Below are positions 26,257 through 36,066 of a stretch of 64,000 nucleotides of DNA, in pieces (positions within the stretch are counted from its first letter, which is position 1; the number at the start of each line of letters is the position of its first letter). The notes under the pieces were generated by a model. The model was not told the origin of the DNA and searched no databases. It was given only the letters and a program-made list of their open reading frames with translations. The position numbers and the translations under genes were made by a program. The stretch spans positions 4,064,001-4,128,000 of the forward strand of contig NZ_CP115913.1 in NCBI RefSeq assembly GCF_027938815.1. Reading direction: 5' to 3'. This DNA is from Oceanirhabdus sp. W0125-5. GTDB taxonomy: Bacteria; Bacillota; Clostridia; Clostridiales; Clostridiaceae.

Positions 26257-26892
26257 TTATTTTTCCTCATTGTTTGCGCTTTTTTCTGCATCCTCTGTCA
26301 CTTCTTCTGTCAAGCTAATTTCAATTTCCTCTTCAATTTCTTCTTCATTAACTTCTTCATTAACTTCTTCAGATTCTTCACAGTCACACTCACAATTTTT
26401 TTTCATAAATTTATCTTTCACTTCTTCTGCTGTTTCATTTACTTTATTAGCTATATCATTTGCAACATTTTTGATTATTGTGTTCACTACTTCAACACTT
26501 CCGTCATTCTTTGTTATCTCAATAGTTACTGATGATATAATTGCAGTAAATATACCTGCAGCTGCTAATAATGGTGAAATTAATGTAAACATCCCTACTG
26601 CTAACCCAGCATTAACTGGAAGATCAACAAGAATTCTATCATCTTTCTTTATCTTGATTCTAGTTACATTACCTTTTCTAATAGTTTCTTTTATCCAATC
26701 CTTAAATTCTTCAGCAGTCGCAGTAAATTCTGATATAACATTTTTCTTATCTTTCTTTGAACGATTCTCAATGTATATTAGTGATTCTATTACATCACCT
26801 TCACAAAGAATTAAAATATCTCTACTTTCAGCGTAAGAAATACCCGTTCTCTCTCTGATTAAATCAATTTTCTCTAGAGTAATTTCAGCCAT
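26257..26892 (-). CDS. DUF4342 protein with UBA-like N-terminus and acidic tail
   Basis: 211 residues. The N-terminal 45 resemble a UBA/NAC-type helical domain (KIDLIRERTGISYAESRDIL). A DUF4342 region follows (IKIKKDDRILVDLPVNAGLAVG near 79-100), with one hydrophobic stretch, MFTLISPLLAAAGIFTAIIS, probably membrane-embedded. The C-terminus is Cys/Glu rich (CECDCEE then a poly-acidic run). Function unknown. The start ATG has AAAGGAG 8 bases upstream. It is 13 bp downstream of recO. Confidence 0.75.
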   Translation of the reverse strand: MAEITLEKIDLIRERTGISYAESRDILILCEGDVIESLIYIENRSKKDKKNVISEFTATAEEFKDWIKETIRKGNVTRIKIKKDDRILVDLPVNAGLAVGMFTLISPLLAAAGIFTAIISSVTIEITKNDGSVEVVNTIIKNVANDIANKVNETAEEVKDKFMKKNCECDCEESEEVNEEVNEEEIEEEIEISLTEEVTEDAEKSANNEEK

Positions 26893-26905
26893 ATAATTCA
26901 CTCCT

Positions 26906-27637
26906 TTATAAAAAATTTAACATATCTAAACTCTTAGGTCTTCTAGAACAAATTTCATTCAAATACACATTTGTTATAAAAGCAATTTCTTTTTTAGCTT
27001 CTGTCAATGCATTTATTCTATAGATTTTCTCTATAGGAAACTTCAATAAAGCTCTAAGAGTTGTAAAACAAATTAATGATACTTCTTTAAAGGAATAATT
27101 ACACTCTTTACATACAAAACTAAAATTCCTATTGTTAAAATAAATTTTATTATTAAAGCTAGCACCACATTCGCTGCATCTATCAACATTAACATGGTAC
27201 CCCATGGAACTAATTAACTTTAATTCAAAACTTCTTATTAACAACTCAATATCTCCAACAGAATTTTTAATTAAATAAAGAGCTTTAATAGCATTCTCAA
27301 AAACCTTAAAATTCTTTTCATTCTCTGGGATACTTAAATTTATAAGTTCGCAAATATATGAAGAATATGCTATTGTTTCAAAATCTCTTAATAAATCCTG
27401 AAATGAATCAATTATTATTCCTTCATTTAAAAAATATGCACTTTTTCCCTTATATATACTATAGTTCCCAAAACATAATCCCTGAATAAGGCTTGTAAGT
27501 TTACTATTCTTTTTTCTAGCACCACGAGCAATAACACTAATTTTACCAAGTTTCTCTGTATACATCCAAACAATTTTATCATTTTCTTTTATATCAAATG
27601 AATTTAAAACAATGCCTCTACTATTAATAATGCTCAG
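26906..27637 (-). CDS. recO: DNA repair protein RecO, apparent CTG start
   Basis: 243 residues if started at the CTG of 27635-27637. RecO loads RecA with RecF/RecR. The N-terminal OB fold should begin MSIINSRGIVLNSFD; the C-terminal zinc site is CSECGAS and CKEC. The first ATG in frame (27565) would remove the first strand of the OB fold. The upstream in-frame stretch back to a TGA has no ATG, GTG or usable TTG. An AGGGG sequence sits 8 bases before the CTG. I therefore infer a non-AUG start; a sequencing error in the start codon is the alternative. Confidence 0.85.
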   Translation of the reverse strand: MSIINSRGIVLNSFDIKENDKIVWMYTEKLGKISVIARGARKKNSKLTSLIQGLCFGNYSIYKGKSAYFLNEGIIIDSFQDLLRDFETIAYSSYICELINLSIPENEKNFKVFENAIKALYLIKNSVGDIELLIRSFELKLISSMGYHVNVDRCSECGASFNNKIYFNNRNFSFVCKECNYSFKEVSLICFTTLRALLKFPIEKIYRINALTEAKKEIAFITNVYLNEICSRRPKSLDMLNFL

Positions 27638-27738
27638 AAAATCATCCCCTGTTGAATATATTATAAACCTTAATCATATAAAATTCTCAAATTTTCTGTG
27701 AATTTACTGTGAATTTTACCAGCTGAACTATTCTTTCT

Positions 27739-28626
27739 CTATTCTTTATAACCTAACTCCCTAAGTAAGAACGGACTATCTCTCCACTCTTCCTTAACTT
27801 TAACCCATATTCTAAGGTATACTTTAGCATCTAAGAACTTTTCAATATCTTGTCTTGCATATGTAGATATTTTTTTAAGCATTGCACCATTCTTTCCTAT
27901 GATTATACCTTTGTGACTACTCTTTTCACATAACATATTTGCTTCAATCTTATATGTCCCTTTTTCAGTTGTCTTCATAGAAAGGATTTCAACAGCTATA
28001 CCATGAGGTACTTCTTGTTCTAAAAGTCTAAGAGCTTTTTCTCTGATTATCTCCATAACAATAAAACGTTCTTGTCTGTCAGTAATCATATCTTCCGGAT
28101 AATATCTAGGCCCTTCTGGCATGTAATCAACCATTAATTGTATTAATGTATCAACATTATTGCCATTGATGGCTGAAATCGGCACGATCTCTTTAAATGG
28201 ATATGCTTCTGAGTATGCAGTTATTGTTTCTGCAATTTCCTCTGGAGTTGATTTATCAGTTTTATTTATAAGTAAAAATACAGGAACATTTTTACCTTTT
28301 ATGTTATCAAGAATAAATTGATCACCTTTACCTACTTTACTTTGCGGTTCTGTTATAAAAACTAGTAAATCAACATCTCCAACTGATTCTGTTGCCATTT
28401 TAACCATTTCACTGCCAAGTTTATTTTTAGGCTTATGAAGTCCTGGCGTATCAACAAATATCAACTGCGCTTCGTCACCTTTATTATAGATTGACATAAT
28501 ATTATTTCTTGTAGTTTGTGGTTTACTAGAAACTATACTTAATTTTTCCCCAATTATACGATTAGTTAATGTGGATTTACCAACATTTGGTCTTCCAATT
28601 ATACTTACGAATCCAGATTTAAACAT
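27739..28626 (-). CDS. era: Ribosome assembly GTPase Era
   Basis: 295 residues. The GTPase domain has G1 GRPNVGKST near 12-20, G3 DTPGLH near 59-64 and G4 NKTD near 121-124. The C-terminal KH domain contains [14 protein letters not shown] near 241-254, which binds the 3' end of 16S rRNA. It acts in 30S assembly. It lies 8 bp after cdd in the order ybeY-dgkA-cdd-era-recO that is standard in Firmicutes. Confidence 0.96.
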   Translation of the reverse strand: MFKSGFVSIIGRPNVGKSTLTNRIIGEKLSIVSSKPQTTRNNIMSIYNKGDEAQLIFVDTPGLHKPKNKLGSEMVKMATESVGDVDLLVFITEPQSKVGKGDQFILDNIKGKNVPVFLLINKTDKSTPEEIAETITAYSEAYPFKEIVPISAINGNNVDTLIQLMVDYMPEGPRYYPEDMITDRQERFIVMEIIREKALRLLEQEVPHGIAVEILSMKTTEKGTYKIEANMLCEKSSHKGIIIGKNGAMLKKISTYARQDIEKFLDAKVYLRIWVKVKEEWRDSPFLLRELGYKE

Positions 28627-28634
28627 GTAGCCTC

Positions 28635-29045
28635 CTAAATTTCTTTATTTTTATCAAGATCTTCCTTTGTAAATGTACCTGGTAATATCTCGTCTAAAGT
28701 TTTTACAATGTATTCTTCTTCATTCTTTACAATTATAACAGTAAGATCTTTACTTCCAAACTCACTCATAACCTGTCTGCATATCCCACATGGATAAGTA
28801 AACTCTTTATCACTTCCAATTAGAGCTATTGCTTTAATCTTAGTATGTCCTTCACTTACAGCCTTAAAAATCGCTGTTCTCTCAGCACAATTAGTAGCTC
28901 CAAAAGATGCATTTTCAATATTACATCCAGTAAACACTTTATCATCTGCAGTAAGAACTGCAGCCCCTACTTTAAAATTGGAATAAGGTGCATAAGCCCC
29001 CTCTTTTGCTTTTATAGCTTCCAATACTAGGTTCTTGTAATCCAT
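28635..29045 (-). CDS. cdd: Cytidine deaminase
   Basis: 136 residues, the homotetrameric zinc type. Zinc-binding and catalytic motifs are CAERTA near 53-58 and PCGICRQ near 86-92, with substrate contact NIENASFGA. It deaminates cytidine and deoxycytidine to uridine forms for salvage. AGGAGGAAT lies before the ATG. Confidence 0.95.
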   Translation of the reverse strand: MDYKNLVLEAIKAKEGAYAPYSNFKVGAAVLTADDKVFTGCNIENASFGATNCAERTAIFKAVSEGHTKIKAIALIGSDKEFTYPCGICRQVMSEFGSKDLTVIIVKNEEEYIVKTLDEILPGTFTKEDLDKNKEI

Positions 29046-29155
29046 ATTATTCCTCCTAAATATCTACTTTCTATTAATAGTGTGTTATCATTATATCATT
29101 AATAGCCATCTTTTCAATGATTTTTTTATAATAGAAGTATCTTTTCAACTAATTT

Positions 29156-29860
29156 CTACACTAAAGTTAGCAATCCAAGTATTATTATAGTGATAAGAAT
29201 TCCCAAAATCCCTCCTACTGAAACTTCTACTATGCTGTGAATACCACTCTCAACTCTACATTCCGCAACGATAATTGCTAAAAGATAACTAAGAATAATA
29301 ACACTTATTGCACCACTATACAAACTTATTATTGTAGCTATAGTAAAAGCTATAGCACTATGTCCACTAGGCATCCCCCCTTGCATGGGTGTTCCTCTTC
29401 CTATACATATTTTTAAAATTATTATAATAATAACTAAAGAGACAATTATTAATGTTATGATATATAATTGATTTCCTACAAGTTTTTCTAGAGATAGCTT
29501 TTCATGTTTCAAAATCGCATTCCCAAAAATAATAATTCCAATAATACCCGAAATAAGAGCAGTAATTAATACCCCACCTGCTGCTATATCTTTAGCAGCT
29601 TTTATGTACACTTTAAATTCTCCAGTAATACCATCACATAACTTTTCAATTGCAGTATTTATCAATTCCCCACCTAATACCATACCTATACACAAAAGTG
29701 TTATTAAAAACTCAACCTTGCTTATCTGAAATACAATCCCCAAAATAATTACTAAAATCGATACAACAGTATGAACTTTAAAATTTCTTTCATTCATAAA
29801 AGCCCATCTTATTCCCTTTATAGCATAATTAAAACTCTCCAAAAGATTTCTACTTTTCAT
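29156..29860 (-). CDS. Diacylglycerol/undecaprenol kinase fused to a PAP2 phosphatase domain
   Basis: 234 residues. Residues 1-115 are a DgkA-type membrane kinase with GGELINTAIEKLCDGI near 65-80 and three membrane helices. Residues 120-234 are a PAP2 phosphatase-like domain with GGMPSGHSAIAF near 168-179 and further helices. In this gene order the kinase half probably phosphorylates undecaprenol. The PAP2 half could dephosphorylate undecaprenyl pyrophosphate, so the fusion may join two lipid-carrier steps. The ATG follows GGGGG closely; the longer frame begins inside that site. Confidence 0.85.
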   Translation of the reverse strand: MKSRNLLESFNYAIKGIRWAFMNERNFKVHTVVSILVIILGIVFQISKVEFLITLLCIGMVLGGELINTAIEKLCDGITGEFKVYIKAAKDIAAGGVLITALISGIIGIIIFGNAILKHEKLSLEKLVGNQLYIITLIIVSLVIIIIILKICIGRGTPMQGGMPSGHSAIAFTIATIISLYSGAISVIILSYLLAIIVAECRVESGIHSIVEVSVGGILGILITIIILGLLTLV

Positions 29861-29950
29861 AAATACCCCCAACATTTAATCATTTCTTTAGATAAATAAT
29901 TTTCTATCCGTAAAAAATTTGTTAATTTAAACTGTTTAAAACAAACGTAC

Positions 29951-30191
29951 AGTTGAAAGTGGACAGTGGACAACGAAGGATGATTCTGACTCAGGTCAGA
30001 ATCCACATTATGTTATTCTTTAGAACAATATAATTTCTCTCATTTTATCTTAAGATAAAATATTGTATTTATAGTGCAATATTTAATCTAAATGAAACAA
30101 ACAAACCATTATTGTTCCTTAGACAATAAGATTAAAATTTCTCGGAGAGAAATATCAGTCGTTGTCAACTGTCCATTGTCCACTGTCAACT
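29951..30191 (+). repeat. Family A palindromic repeat, copy A5
   Basis: Full-length copy within the 394-bp gap 29861-30254. Arms AGTTGAAAGTGGACAGTGGA and TCCATTGTCCACTGTCAACT are of the same class as copy A2. The first hairpin is GATTCTGAC/GTCAGAATC instead of the GTTTCTGC type, again with both sides changed together. Confidence 0.9.
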
Positions 30192-30216
30192 ATGTTTTTC
30201 TTTTTAGCTTCCTCAA

Positions 30217-30256
30217 GAACAAAACCCCAGAAAAACCTGCGGTTTTTTCTGGGGTT
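30217..30256 (-). terminator. Terminator of the ybeY operon
   Basis: AACCCCAGAAAAA, CCGCAGG loop, TTTTTCTGGGGTT on the minus strand, then TTG. The stem begins at the ybeY stop codon. Confidence 0.65.
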
Positions 30257-30758
30257 ATTCTCTAGGAATATTAAGCTCTTCCAATAACTCTTCTTCTCTT
30301 TTTCTCATCTTTCTCTTATCATCTTCATTCATATGATCATATCCTAAAAGATGCAGAACTGAATGAATTACTAAATATGCACTTTCCCTTTTAAAAGAAT
30401 GACCATATTCTTCACTCTGTTCCTTGCATTTATCAAGAGATAGTACGATATCACCTAGAACAAGTGCATCTCCGTCAAAATAACTATCGTCAAATGAGTT
30501 AATATCATATAATTCTTTAAAAACTTTCCCCTCTTCATATTCTATACATGGGAATGATAAAACATCTGTAGCTTTATCTATCCCCCTATTATCTTTATTG
30601 ATATTTCTTATCTCCTCATTGTTAACCAATGTAACACTCACTTCATAGTCAAAGTCTATTTCTTCTTCTTTAAGAGCAAATTCAATAGCTCTTTCAATTG
30701 TATGGAGTATCTCTTCTTGAATTTCAAAATTTTCATAATTATTTTCTATGTATATCAT
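30255..30758 (-). CDS. ybeY: rRNA maturation endoribonuclease YbeY
   Basis: 167 residues. The zinc-binding motif [11 protein letters not shown] near 131-141 is the signature. The conserved upstream block [11 protein letters not shown] is near 61-71. It acts in 16S rRNA 3'-end maturation and ribosome quality control. Its ATG overlaps the stop of pgpH by 4 bp, so translation is coupled. Confidence 0.95.
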   Translation of the reverse strand: MIYIENNYENFEIQEEILHTIERAIEFALKEEEIDFDYEVSVTLVNNEEIRNINKDNRGIDKATDVLSFPCIEYEEGKVFKELYDINSFDDSYFDGDALVLGDIVLSLDKCKEQSEEYGHSFKRESAYLVIHSVLHLLGYDHMNEDDKRKMRKREEELLEELNIPRE

Positions 30759-32932
30759 TTCTTTAACTCTTCTCCTTTTTCGTTAGTTTTATTATTAACT
30801 AATTTTGGGTATTCTATTCTTTGATGATAAATGCCTCCTAACCCCTTTAGAAATGCCTCTTTTATTTTTGTTAGATCTTTTAGTGTCAAATCACAATTAT
30901 CCAATTGCCCATCATTAAGTCTTCCCTTAATAATATTAGAAACCATTTCTTCTATTTTTTCTTTTGTTGGATTATTTATTGATCTCACAGCGGCTTCCAC
31001 TCCATCGGCAAGCATAACTATAGCAGCCTCTTTACTGCTAGGAATTGGCCCTGGATATCTAAAATCTTCTTCTTTCACCTCATCAGGATTATCACTGGTA
31101 TTTTTCATTGTTATGTAAAAATACTTCACTAAAGATACACCATGATGCTGTTCAATTATATCTTTAATAGCCATTGGCAACTTATACTCCTTAGCCAACT
31201 CAACTCCATCCTTTACATGCGAAGTAATGATTAATGTACTAAGATTAGGAGTAATATTATCATGAGGATTTTCTCCCCTTTGGTTTTCTTTAAAAAAGTA
31301 AGGTCTCTTTATTTTTCCAATGTCATGGTAGAACGCCCCAACTCTAGCTATTATGGAGTTTGCTCCTACTGCTTGAGCTGCCATTTCACATAAATTTCCC
31401 ACTAATACACTGTGATTATACGTTCCTGGCGCTTCCATAAGCAGTTTCTTTAATAGAGGATGATTAGGATTTGATAACTCTAAAAGTTTAACATTAGTTA
31501 CAATATCAAAAATACTCTCTAAAAAAGGTAAAAAACCAATACTTAAAATCCCCGCAATAAGCGCTCCTAGAAAAACAAATAAACAATTAGCCAGTATTGT
31601 TATAATATCAAAATTTTGATTTATTAGCTGCATTCCACCAATAAGAAATGAATTTATTATACCAATTAAGAATGCAGTAAATAATATATCATTTCTCTGT
31701 TCCATATTTTTAAGAAGTGTTGCACCTAAAACCGCACTAATAAAAACAACTATGCTCATGGAAATGTCCAACCCAGCTGCAGTTATAATAAATGCACTAT
31801 TAATAACACTTATAGTAATTGCAATATTGTGTTTTATTAAGAGAGCTAACAACATTGGTGCAAATGCTACAGGAATAATAAATGGTGAAATTAATACAAT
31901 ACTTCTACATAAAACCAGAGATATAATATTAATTACACTTATTAGAATTAAAAGTTTGTTATTAAAAAACACCTCTTTTTCAAACCTATAAATATATATC
32001 CATTGTGCAGCAATTATTATAATCACCATAACAGCGATGCTAATATAAGAAAGACCACCAGTCCCTCCACTACCACTAAGAAGATTTAACTCCTTTAAAA
32101 TCGCTATTTGAGCCTCAGTAACAACATCTCCATCTTCAATTATGTATTGTCCTTTTCTAACTTTAATAGGCATAACATCTTCCCTAGCCTGTTGTCTCAA
32201 TAATTCTGTCTTTTTTGCATCATATACAAGATTAGCTCTAACCATTAAATATGATATTGATTTACCTAATTCTTTTACAGACTTTGAAAAGGTTGATTTA
32301 TTGAAATAGGACTCTATATTTCTCTCTGCATTCACAAGATCATCAGGCTTTATCATTGTTTTACCAGTCTGTTCATCCTTAATCTCATTAATATTTGCAG
32401 TCTCATATAAATTATTCATCAAATCAATTATAAATATTTTAAGGTCATTAGAGACTTTTGGTGAAAGATTAAGTAACAAGGTAAAATCCTCATCAGATAG
32501 TTTTACCAATGAAATATTTTTAAGTTGTTGAAGTTTTTGATATATTAACGCCTCTTCAAAATCCCCGCTACTCTGCTCTATCTTTTGAATTTGCATTTCA
32601 GTAAGTTTTACATCTCTATTAACCTCAATAACTTTTGAAAAAAGATCTTCTATACTCTGACTTGTTTCCATTTTTACATTGGTTTTATATGAAGTAACAT
32701 CTTTAACCTCTGCAGCTGTTTTTTCTCTTAGTTTTTCTGTAGTTATTTCATCAGTAACGTCATAGGGAGCCTTGATACTCACGTCTGATATACTGCCTAC
32801 CCTTAAATTATATTTTTGCGGACCCAGTGACGTTAATAACACTAAAAAGGTAGCGATAATCGTTACCAAAAGAATTATTCCTTTTTTTGTGTTATCCTTG
32901 TTTAATATATTATTAAAAAATGATTTACTCAT
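30755..32932 (-). CDS. pgpH: 7TM-HD family cyclic-di-AMP phosphodiesterase PgpH
   Basis: 725 residues. One N-terminal membrane helix is followed by an extracellular 7TMR-HDED domain (to about 290), seven membrane helices (about 295-475) and a cytoplasmic HD domain. The HD motif is [19 protein letters not shown] near 542-560, and HHGVSL near 625-630. The family degrades c-di-AMP to pApA and links osmotic and wall homeostasis to the messenger. It is placed between yqfD and ybeY as in Bacillus. Confidence 0.92.
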   Translation of the reverse strand: MSKSFFNNILNKDNTKKGIILLVTIIATFLVLLTSLGPQKYNLRVGSISDVSIKAPYDVTDEITTEKLREKTAAEVKDVTSYKTNVKMETSQSIEDLFSKVIEVNRDVKLTEMQIQKIEQSSGDFEEALIYQKLQQLKNISLVKLSDEDFTLLLNLSPKVSNDLKIFIIDLMNNLYETANINEIKDEQTGKTMIKPDDLVNAERNIESYFNKSTFSKSVKELGKSISYLMVRANLVYDAKKTELLRQQAREDVMPIKVRKGQYIIEDGDVVTEAQIAILKELNLLSGSGGTGGLSYISIAVMVIIIIAAQWIYIYRFEKEVFFNNKLLILISVINIISLVLCRSIVLISPFIIPVAFAPMLLALLIKHNIAITISVINSAFIITAAGLDISMSIVVFISAVLGATLLKNMEQRNDILFTAFLIGIINSFLIGGMQLINQNFDIITILANCLFVFLGALIAGILSIGFLPFLESIFDIVTNVKLLELSNPNHPLLKKLLMEAPGTYNHSVLVGNLCEMAAQAVGANSIIARVGAFYHDIGKIKRPYFFKENQRGENPHDNITPNLSTLIITSHVKDGVELAKEYKLPMAIKDIIEQHHGVSLVKYFYITMKNTSDNPDEVKEEDFRYPGPIPSSKEAAIVMLADGVEAAVRSINNPTKEKIEEMVSNIIKGRLNDGQLDNCDLTLKDLTKIKEAFLKGLGGIYHQRIEYPKLVNNKTNEKGEELKK

Positions 32933-32949
32933 TCTTTTCCCACCCTACA

Positions 32950-34176
32950 TCATAAGTTTTGTTTTAGCCATCTTTCATATTCTATTCTTCTTTTCTCTTT
33001 TAAAATAGTCATAATTTCATTTAACTGCGATTCATCAAAAGCTTTTTTTGTGGCTATATCTTCTTCTACAATTACAACAACCCACACCTTATATCCATCA
33101 TCAAACTCTTCATACTCCTTTAAAACATCCACTTTTTTGCAATTCTTGTATAGGTATTTATCAATATCTTTTTCCATGCTTGAGTAAATATTCTCTATAT
33201 ACTTATCTATGTCCTCTATCTTTTCTGTTTTTTTCTTAGTTTCATAATATGTAATTTTGCTAAATGGACCATTTATATCTATTATTTTATCATAATTATT
33301 AAACTTATTTAAATTATTTATTAGATAAATTTTCTTATTAAACAGCGTAAAATACAATTGAACAGCTTTTTTACCAGTTCTCATTAAAATTTCTTGTTCT
33401 TTCTTAACTATTTCACTTCTCTCATAAAAAGTCTTTGCAACAACTCTTCCTTGAGAATGAACCAAATATTCTTTACCTTCTTTACCTTGTATTGCCGCAA
33501 TCAGTATGTCTCCTTTTTTAACAATATCTCCAGGCTCAACAACAATCTCCCCTTCAGCCGAATATATCCTTGATATAACGCCATCTTTTGAAGCAACAAT
33601 ACTACAAGGCTCCCTTTCTTCTAATGGCCTAAAAAGCTCTTCTCGTTCCTTTAAACGCACAATCAACTTTCCCCCCATCAATTGAGCATCTACCCACTCT
33701 ATCCCCTCATTACTTTCTCTTACAATCTTTTCAACATGATTAAGATCTATACTTCCTTTCTTCATCCCCTTATACACATTATTATCATTAAGTATTTCTT
33801 TTATTTCAAATGGAGAAATATATTTTTCACTAACTACATTAATCTCCCAAACAATTGAATTCAAAACCCAAATAGTGCATAGGAAAAATATAAAACCTAT
33901 TACAAAGGATATCCGCCCTTTATAGTTTTCAAGTATCTTGCCAATACCACTCCTCCATATAATTTCAACTTTACAATTATATGATATTGCTCTATTCTTC
34001 ACTTGAGAAACAACTCTCTCATCAACAGTTAATGTTACACAATTAAATTCTCTTTTCCTAACCTTTATAAATTTAATCCCATCTTCGATTAGGGAATTAA
34101 TGAACCCCTCTAAATTATACCCATATACCTTAACCTTAATTTTACCACCATTAGCATTATTCTTTATCTTCAACAT
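32950..34176 (-). CDS. yqfD: Sporulation protein YqfD
   Basis: 408 residues. An N-terminal soluble part, one membrane helix near 85-105 (GRISFVIGFIFFLCTIWVLN) and an extracytoplasmic domain are visible, with the family block GVISRIYSAEGEIVVEPGDIV near 195-215. YqfD is needed for efficient sporulation and is made in the mother cell under sigma-E in Bacillus. The ATG of 34176 has AAGGGGATTAG upstream. It overlaps yqfC by 20 bp. Confidence 0.88.
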   Translation of the reverse strand: MLKIKNNANGGKIKVKVYGYNLEGFINSLIEDGIKFIKVRKREFNCVTLTVDERVVSQVKNRAISYNCKVEIIWRSGIGKILENYKGRISFVIGFIFFLCTIWVLNSIVWEINVVSEKYISPFEIKEILNDNNVYKGMKKGSIDLNHVEKIVRESNEGIEWVDAQLMGGKLIVRLKEREELFRPLEEREPCSIVASKDGVISRIYSAEGEIVVEPGDIVKKGDILIAAIQGKEGKEYLVHSQGRVVAKTFYERSEIVKKEQEILMRTGKKAVQLYFTLFNKKIYLINNLNKFNNYDKIIDINGPFSKITYYETKKKTEKIEDIDKYIENIYSSMEKDIDKYLYKNCKKVDVLKEYEEFDDGYKVWVVVIVEEDIATKKAFDESQLNEIMTILKEKRRIEYERWLKQNL

Positions 34177-34435
34177 ATCTAATCCCCTTAAATGTTCCAT
34201 TCAACACAATCGTTAATGAACTAATATATTTTATTTCAAGATCTTTACCATCAACTCTTATTAATCCAACAGAGCTATTAAATTCGATTCTTGTATCACT
34301 TAAATACTTAATCCCTTTATGATTTTCAATCATAATCTCTTCTTGACCTTTAATAATAATATTAGGTATTGATGTTGCAGCTTCTTTAGGTATATTCAGA
34401 GCTTCAATAACTTTATTCTTATCCAAATTACTCAT
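34157..34435 (-). CDS. yqfC: Sporulation protein YqfC
   Basis: About 92 residues of the YabP/YqfC family (IPNIIIKGQEEIMIENHKGI near 23-42, then LEIKYISS). It is a small sporulation protein co-transcribed with yqfD. The start is uncertain: GGGAGG lies one base before the ATG at 34435 and 10 bases before a TTG three codons later, so the TTG may be used. The first ATG in frame (34456) has no ribosome site. Confidence 0.8.
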   Translation of the reverse strand: MSNLDKNKVIEALNIPKEAATSIPNIIIKGQEEIMIENHKGIKYLSDTRIEFNSSVGLIRVDGKDLEIKYISSLTIVLNGTFKGIRYVEDKE

Positions 34436-34514
34436 TCCTCCCAAATAATGTTTCATAATAACTTTATGAAAACCAGAAGGATTTAATTACTACTCATTAA
34501 AAATTTATAAAATA

Positions 34515-34535
34515 AAAAAAACACTCGAAGAGTGC
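34515..34535 (-). terminator. Second terminator after yqeY
   Basis: GCACTC, TTC, GAGTGT followed by T7 on the minus strand. It lies 40 bases beyond the first terminator. Confidence 0.65.
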
Positions 34536-34567
34536 GCTTTTAACTCTTTTTTATTTTATTCAAAAAA

Positions 34568-34597
34568 ATAAAAAAGACTCAGTATAAAACTGAGTCT
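34568..34597 (-). terminator. Terminator of the rpsU-yqeY operon
   Basis: AGACTCAG, TTTTATA, CTGAGTCT then T6 on the minus strand, directly after the yqeY stop codon. Confidence 0.85.
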
Positions 34598-34598
34598 A

Positions 34599-35045
34599 TT
34601 ATCTGTTTAAAACTTCTCTAACAATTTCATTTACAAGCTTACCATCCGCTTTTCCTTTTGTTTGTGGAATTACCGCACTCATAAGCTTACCCATGTCTTT
34701 CATGCTATTTGCTCCTATTTCGTCTGCTACACTACTAACTATCATTAAAATTTCTTCGTCTGTCAACTGCTTTGGAAGGTACTGGATTAAGATATCAATC
34801 TCATCTTCAGCTTTTTTGATCAAATCATCTCTGTTTCCTTTTTTAAATTCCACAACAGAATCGCGTCTCATCTTTACTTCTTTAGCTATAATCTCCATAG
34901 CAGTTTGGTCATCAGCTTCGCCTTGACCACTCTTTTCATAATTCAATATAGCCGCTCTAACGTCGCTTAATACATTAGCAGTAAACCTGTCTCGCGCCTT
35001 CATGGCTGTTTTCCAATCGGCTATAAGACCTTCTTTCAAAGACAT
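34599..35045 (-). CDS. yqeY: GatB/YqeY domain protein
   Basis: 148 residues, all one YqeY domain resembling the C-terminal tRNA-binding domain of GatB (MSLKEGLIADWKTAMKARD at the start, KQLTDEEI, GKLMSAVIPQTKGKADGKLVN). A role in tRNA or amidotransferase biology is suggested but not established. It always follows rpsU in Firmicutes, as here (20 bp). AAGG lies 6 bases before the ATG. Confidence 0.88.
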   Translation of the reverse strand: MSLKEGLIADWKTAMKARDRFTANVLSDVRAAILNYEKSGQGEADDQTAMEIIAKEVKMRRDSVVEFKKGNRDDLIKKAEDEIDILIQYLPKQLTDEEILMIVSSVADEIGANSMKDMGKLMSAVIPQTKGKADGKLVNEIVREVLNR

Positions 35046-35065
35046 CAAATACCTTCTTTCACTGA

Positions 35066-35242
35066 CTATTTTTTCTTTCTTCTTCTTGCAGCTTCTGATT
35101 TTTTCTTTCTTTTAACACTAGGTTTTTCGTAGTGCTCTCTTTTTCTTACCTCAGCTAAAACACCAGCTTTGGCACACTCTCTCTTAAATCTCTTAAGAGC
35201 GCTTTCTAGAGATTCATTTTCTCTTACTTTTACTTCAGACAT
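35066..35242 (-). CDS. rpsU: 30S ribosomal protein S21
   Basis: 58 residues with the full S21 pattern: [18 protein letters not shown] at the start and a very basic C-terminus ([19 protein letters not shown]). GGAGGGAGGG precedes the ATG; the longer frame upstream is not used. It binds near the 16S rRNA 3' end. Confidence 0.97.
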   Translation of the reverse strand: MSEVKVRENESLESALKRFKRECAKAGVLAEVRKREHYEKPSVKRKKKSEAARRRKKK

Positions 35243-35310
35243 AATATCCCTCCCTCCGCTAGCCTTTTTAATAATATAACAGATAATAAGGAATACATAG
35301 CACGACATAT

Positions 35311-35339
35311 ATTATATAATATTGTTAAGCTAACGTCAA
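35311..35339 (-). promoter_or_regulatory. Sigma-A promoter of rpsU-yqeY
   Basis: TTGACG (35334-35339), 17 bases, TATAAT (35311-35316) on the minus strand. Transcription should begin near 35304, giving a leader of about 60 bases. Confidence 0.75.
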
Positions 35340-35366
35340 TACAATTTTTTTGATATCGTAAGTATT

Positions 35367-35711
35367 TTATCCAGGTGGCCATTGCAACTCACGTCCACCT
35401 AATAAATGGTAATGAATATGGAATACAGTCTGACCGGCTTCTATACCGCAATTAGTCACAATTCTATACCCAGATTTCTCAATTCCAAGCTTAGCAGCAA
35501 TCTCTTTCGCTTTTAAAAATATATGCGAAACCACCTCAGCATTTTCCTCATTTATATCATTTATCATACTTATATGCTCTTTAGGAATAATCAAAACATG
35601 TACTGGCGCTTCAGGATTAATATCATTGAAGGCTAAAATTTTATCATCTTCATAAACTTTTTCACATGGAATTTCTCCATTGATTATTTTACAAAATATG
35701 CAATCATTCAA
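35367..35711 (-). CDS. HIT-family nucleotide hydrolase (HinT type)
   Basis: 114 residues from a TTG start preceded by GGAGG at 8 bases; 114 is the usual HinT length. The histidine triad is HIHYHLLGG near 99-107, and N-terminal CIFCKIINGEIP is typical. The family hydrolyses adenosine phosphoramidates and related nucleotides. Upstream gap 35712-36066 is filled by repeat A6. Confidence 0.9.
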   Translation of the reverse strand: MNDCIFCKIINGEIPCEKVYEDDKILAFNDINPEAPVHVLIIPKEHISMINDINEENAEVVSHIFLKAKEIAAKLGIEKSGYRIVTNCGIEAGQTVFHIHYHLLGGRELQWPPG

Positions 35712-35814
35712 AATTCTCACCTCCTTAATCCCTTCTATTAGTATATTCTATTTACAAAAAAAATTTCCTTCTTTTTATAAACTTTTTTAAAAAAAGAAAA
35801 ACACACTTAAATGA

Positions 35815-36062
35815 AATGGAGAATTGAGAATGTAGAATGGAGAATGATTGACATTTCACTCTGTGAAATTTTAATCTTATTGTTCCTTGAACAGTAGATT
35901 TTTACTCGTTTCATTTAAAATGAAACATTGTAAAAAGATACAATATTTTATCTTAAGATAAAATTAGTTAAAACCCATTGTTCTAAAGACCATAAGATGT
36001 AGTTTCTGACGTATGTCAGAAACATCCATCATTCTCCATTTTCCATTATACATTATCCATTT
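35815..36062 (-). repeat. Family A palindromic repeat, copy A6 (inverted)
   Basis: Full-length copy in the opposite orientation to the others: the ATTTCAC/GTGAAAT hairpin comes first and GTTTCTGAC/GTCAGAAAC last. Arms are ATGGAGAATTGAGAATGTAG and CATTCTCCATTTTCCATTAT. It ends 5 bp from the mtaB stop codon. Confidence 0.9.
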
Positions 36063-36066
36063 TATT

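Noticed and set aside
26270..26836. 188-codon plus-strand frame opposite the DUF4342 gene
   Set aside because: Serine-rich composition is that of an antisense frame over an acidic gene; no ribosome site, and the minus-strand gene has one.
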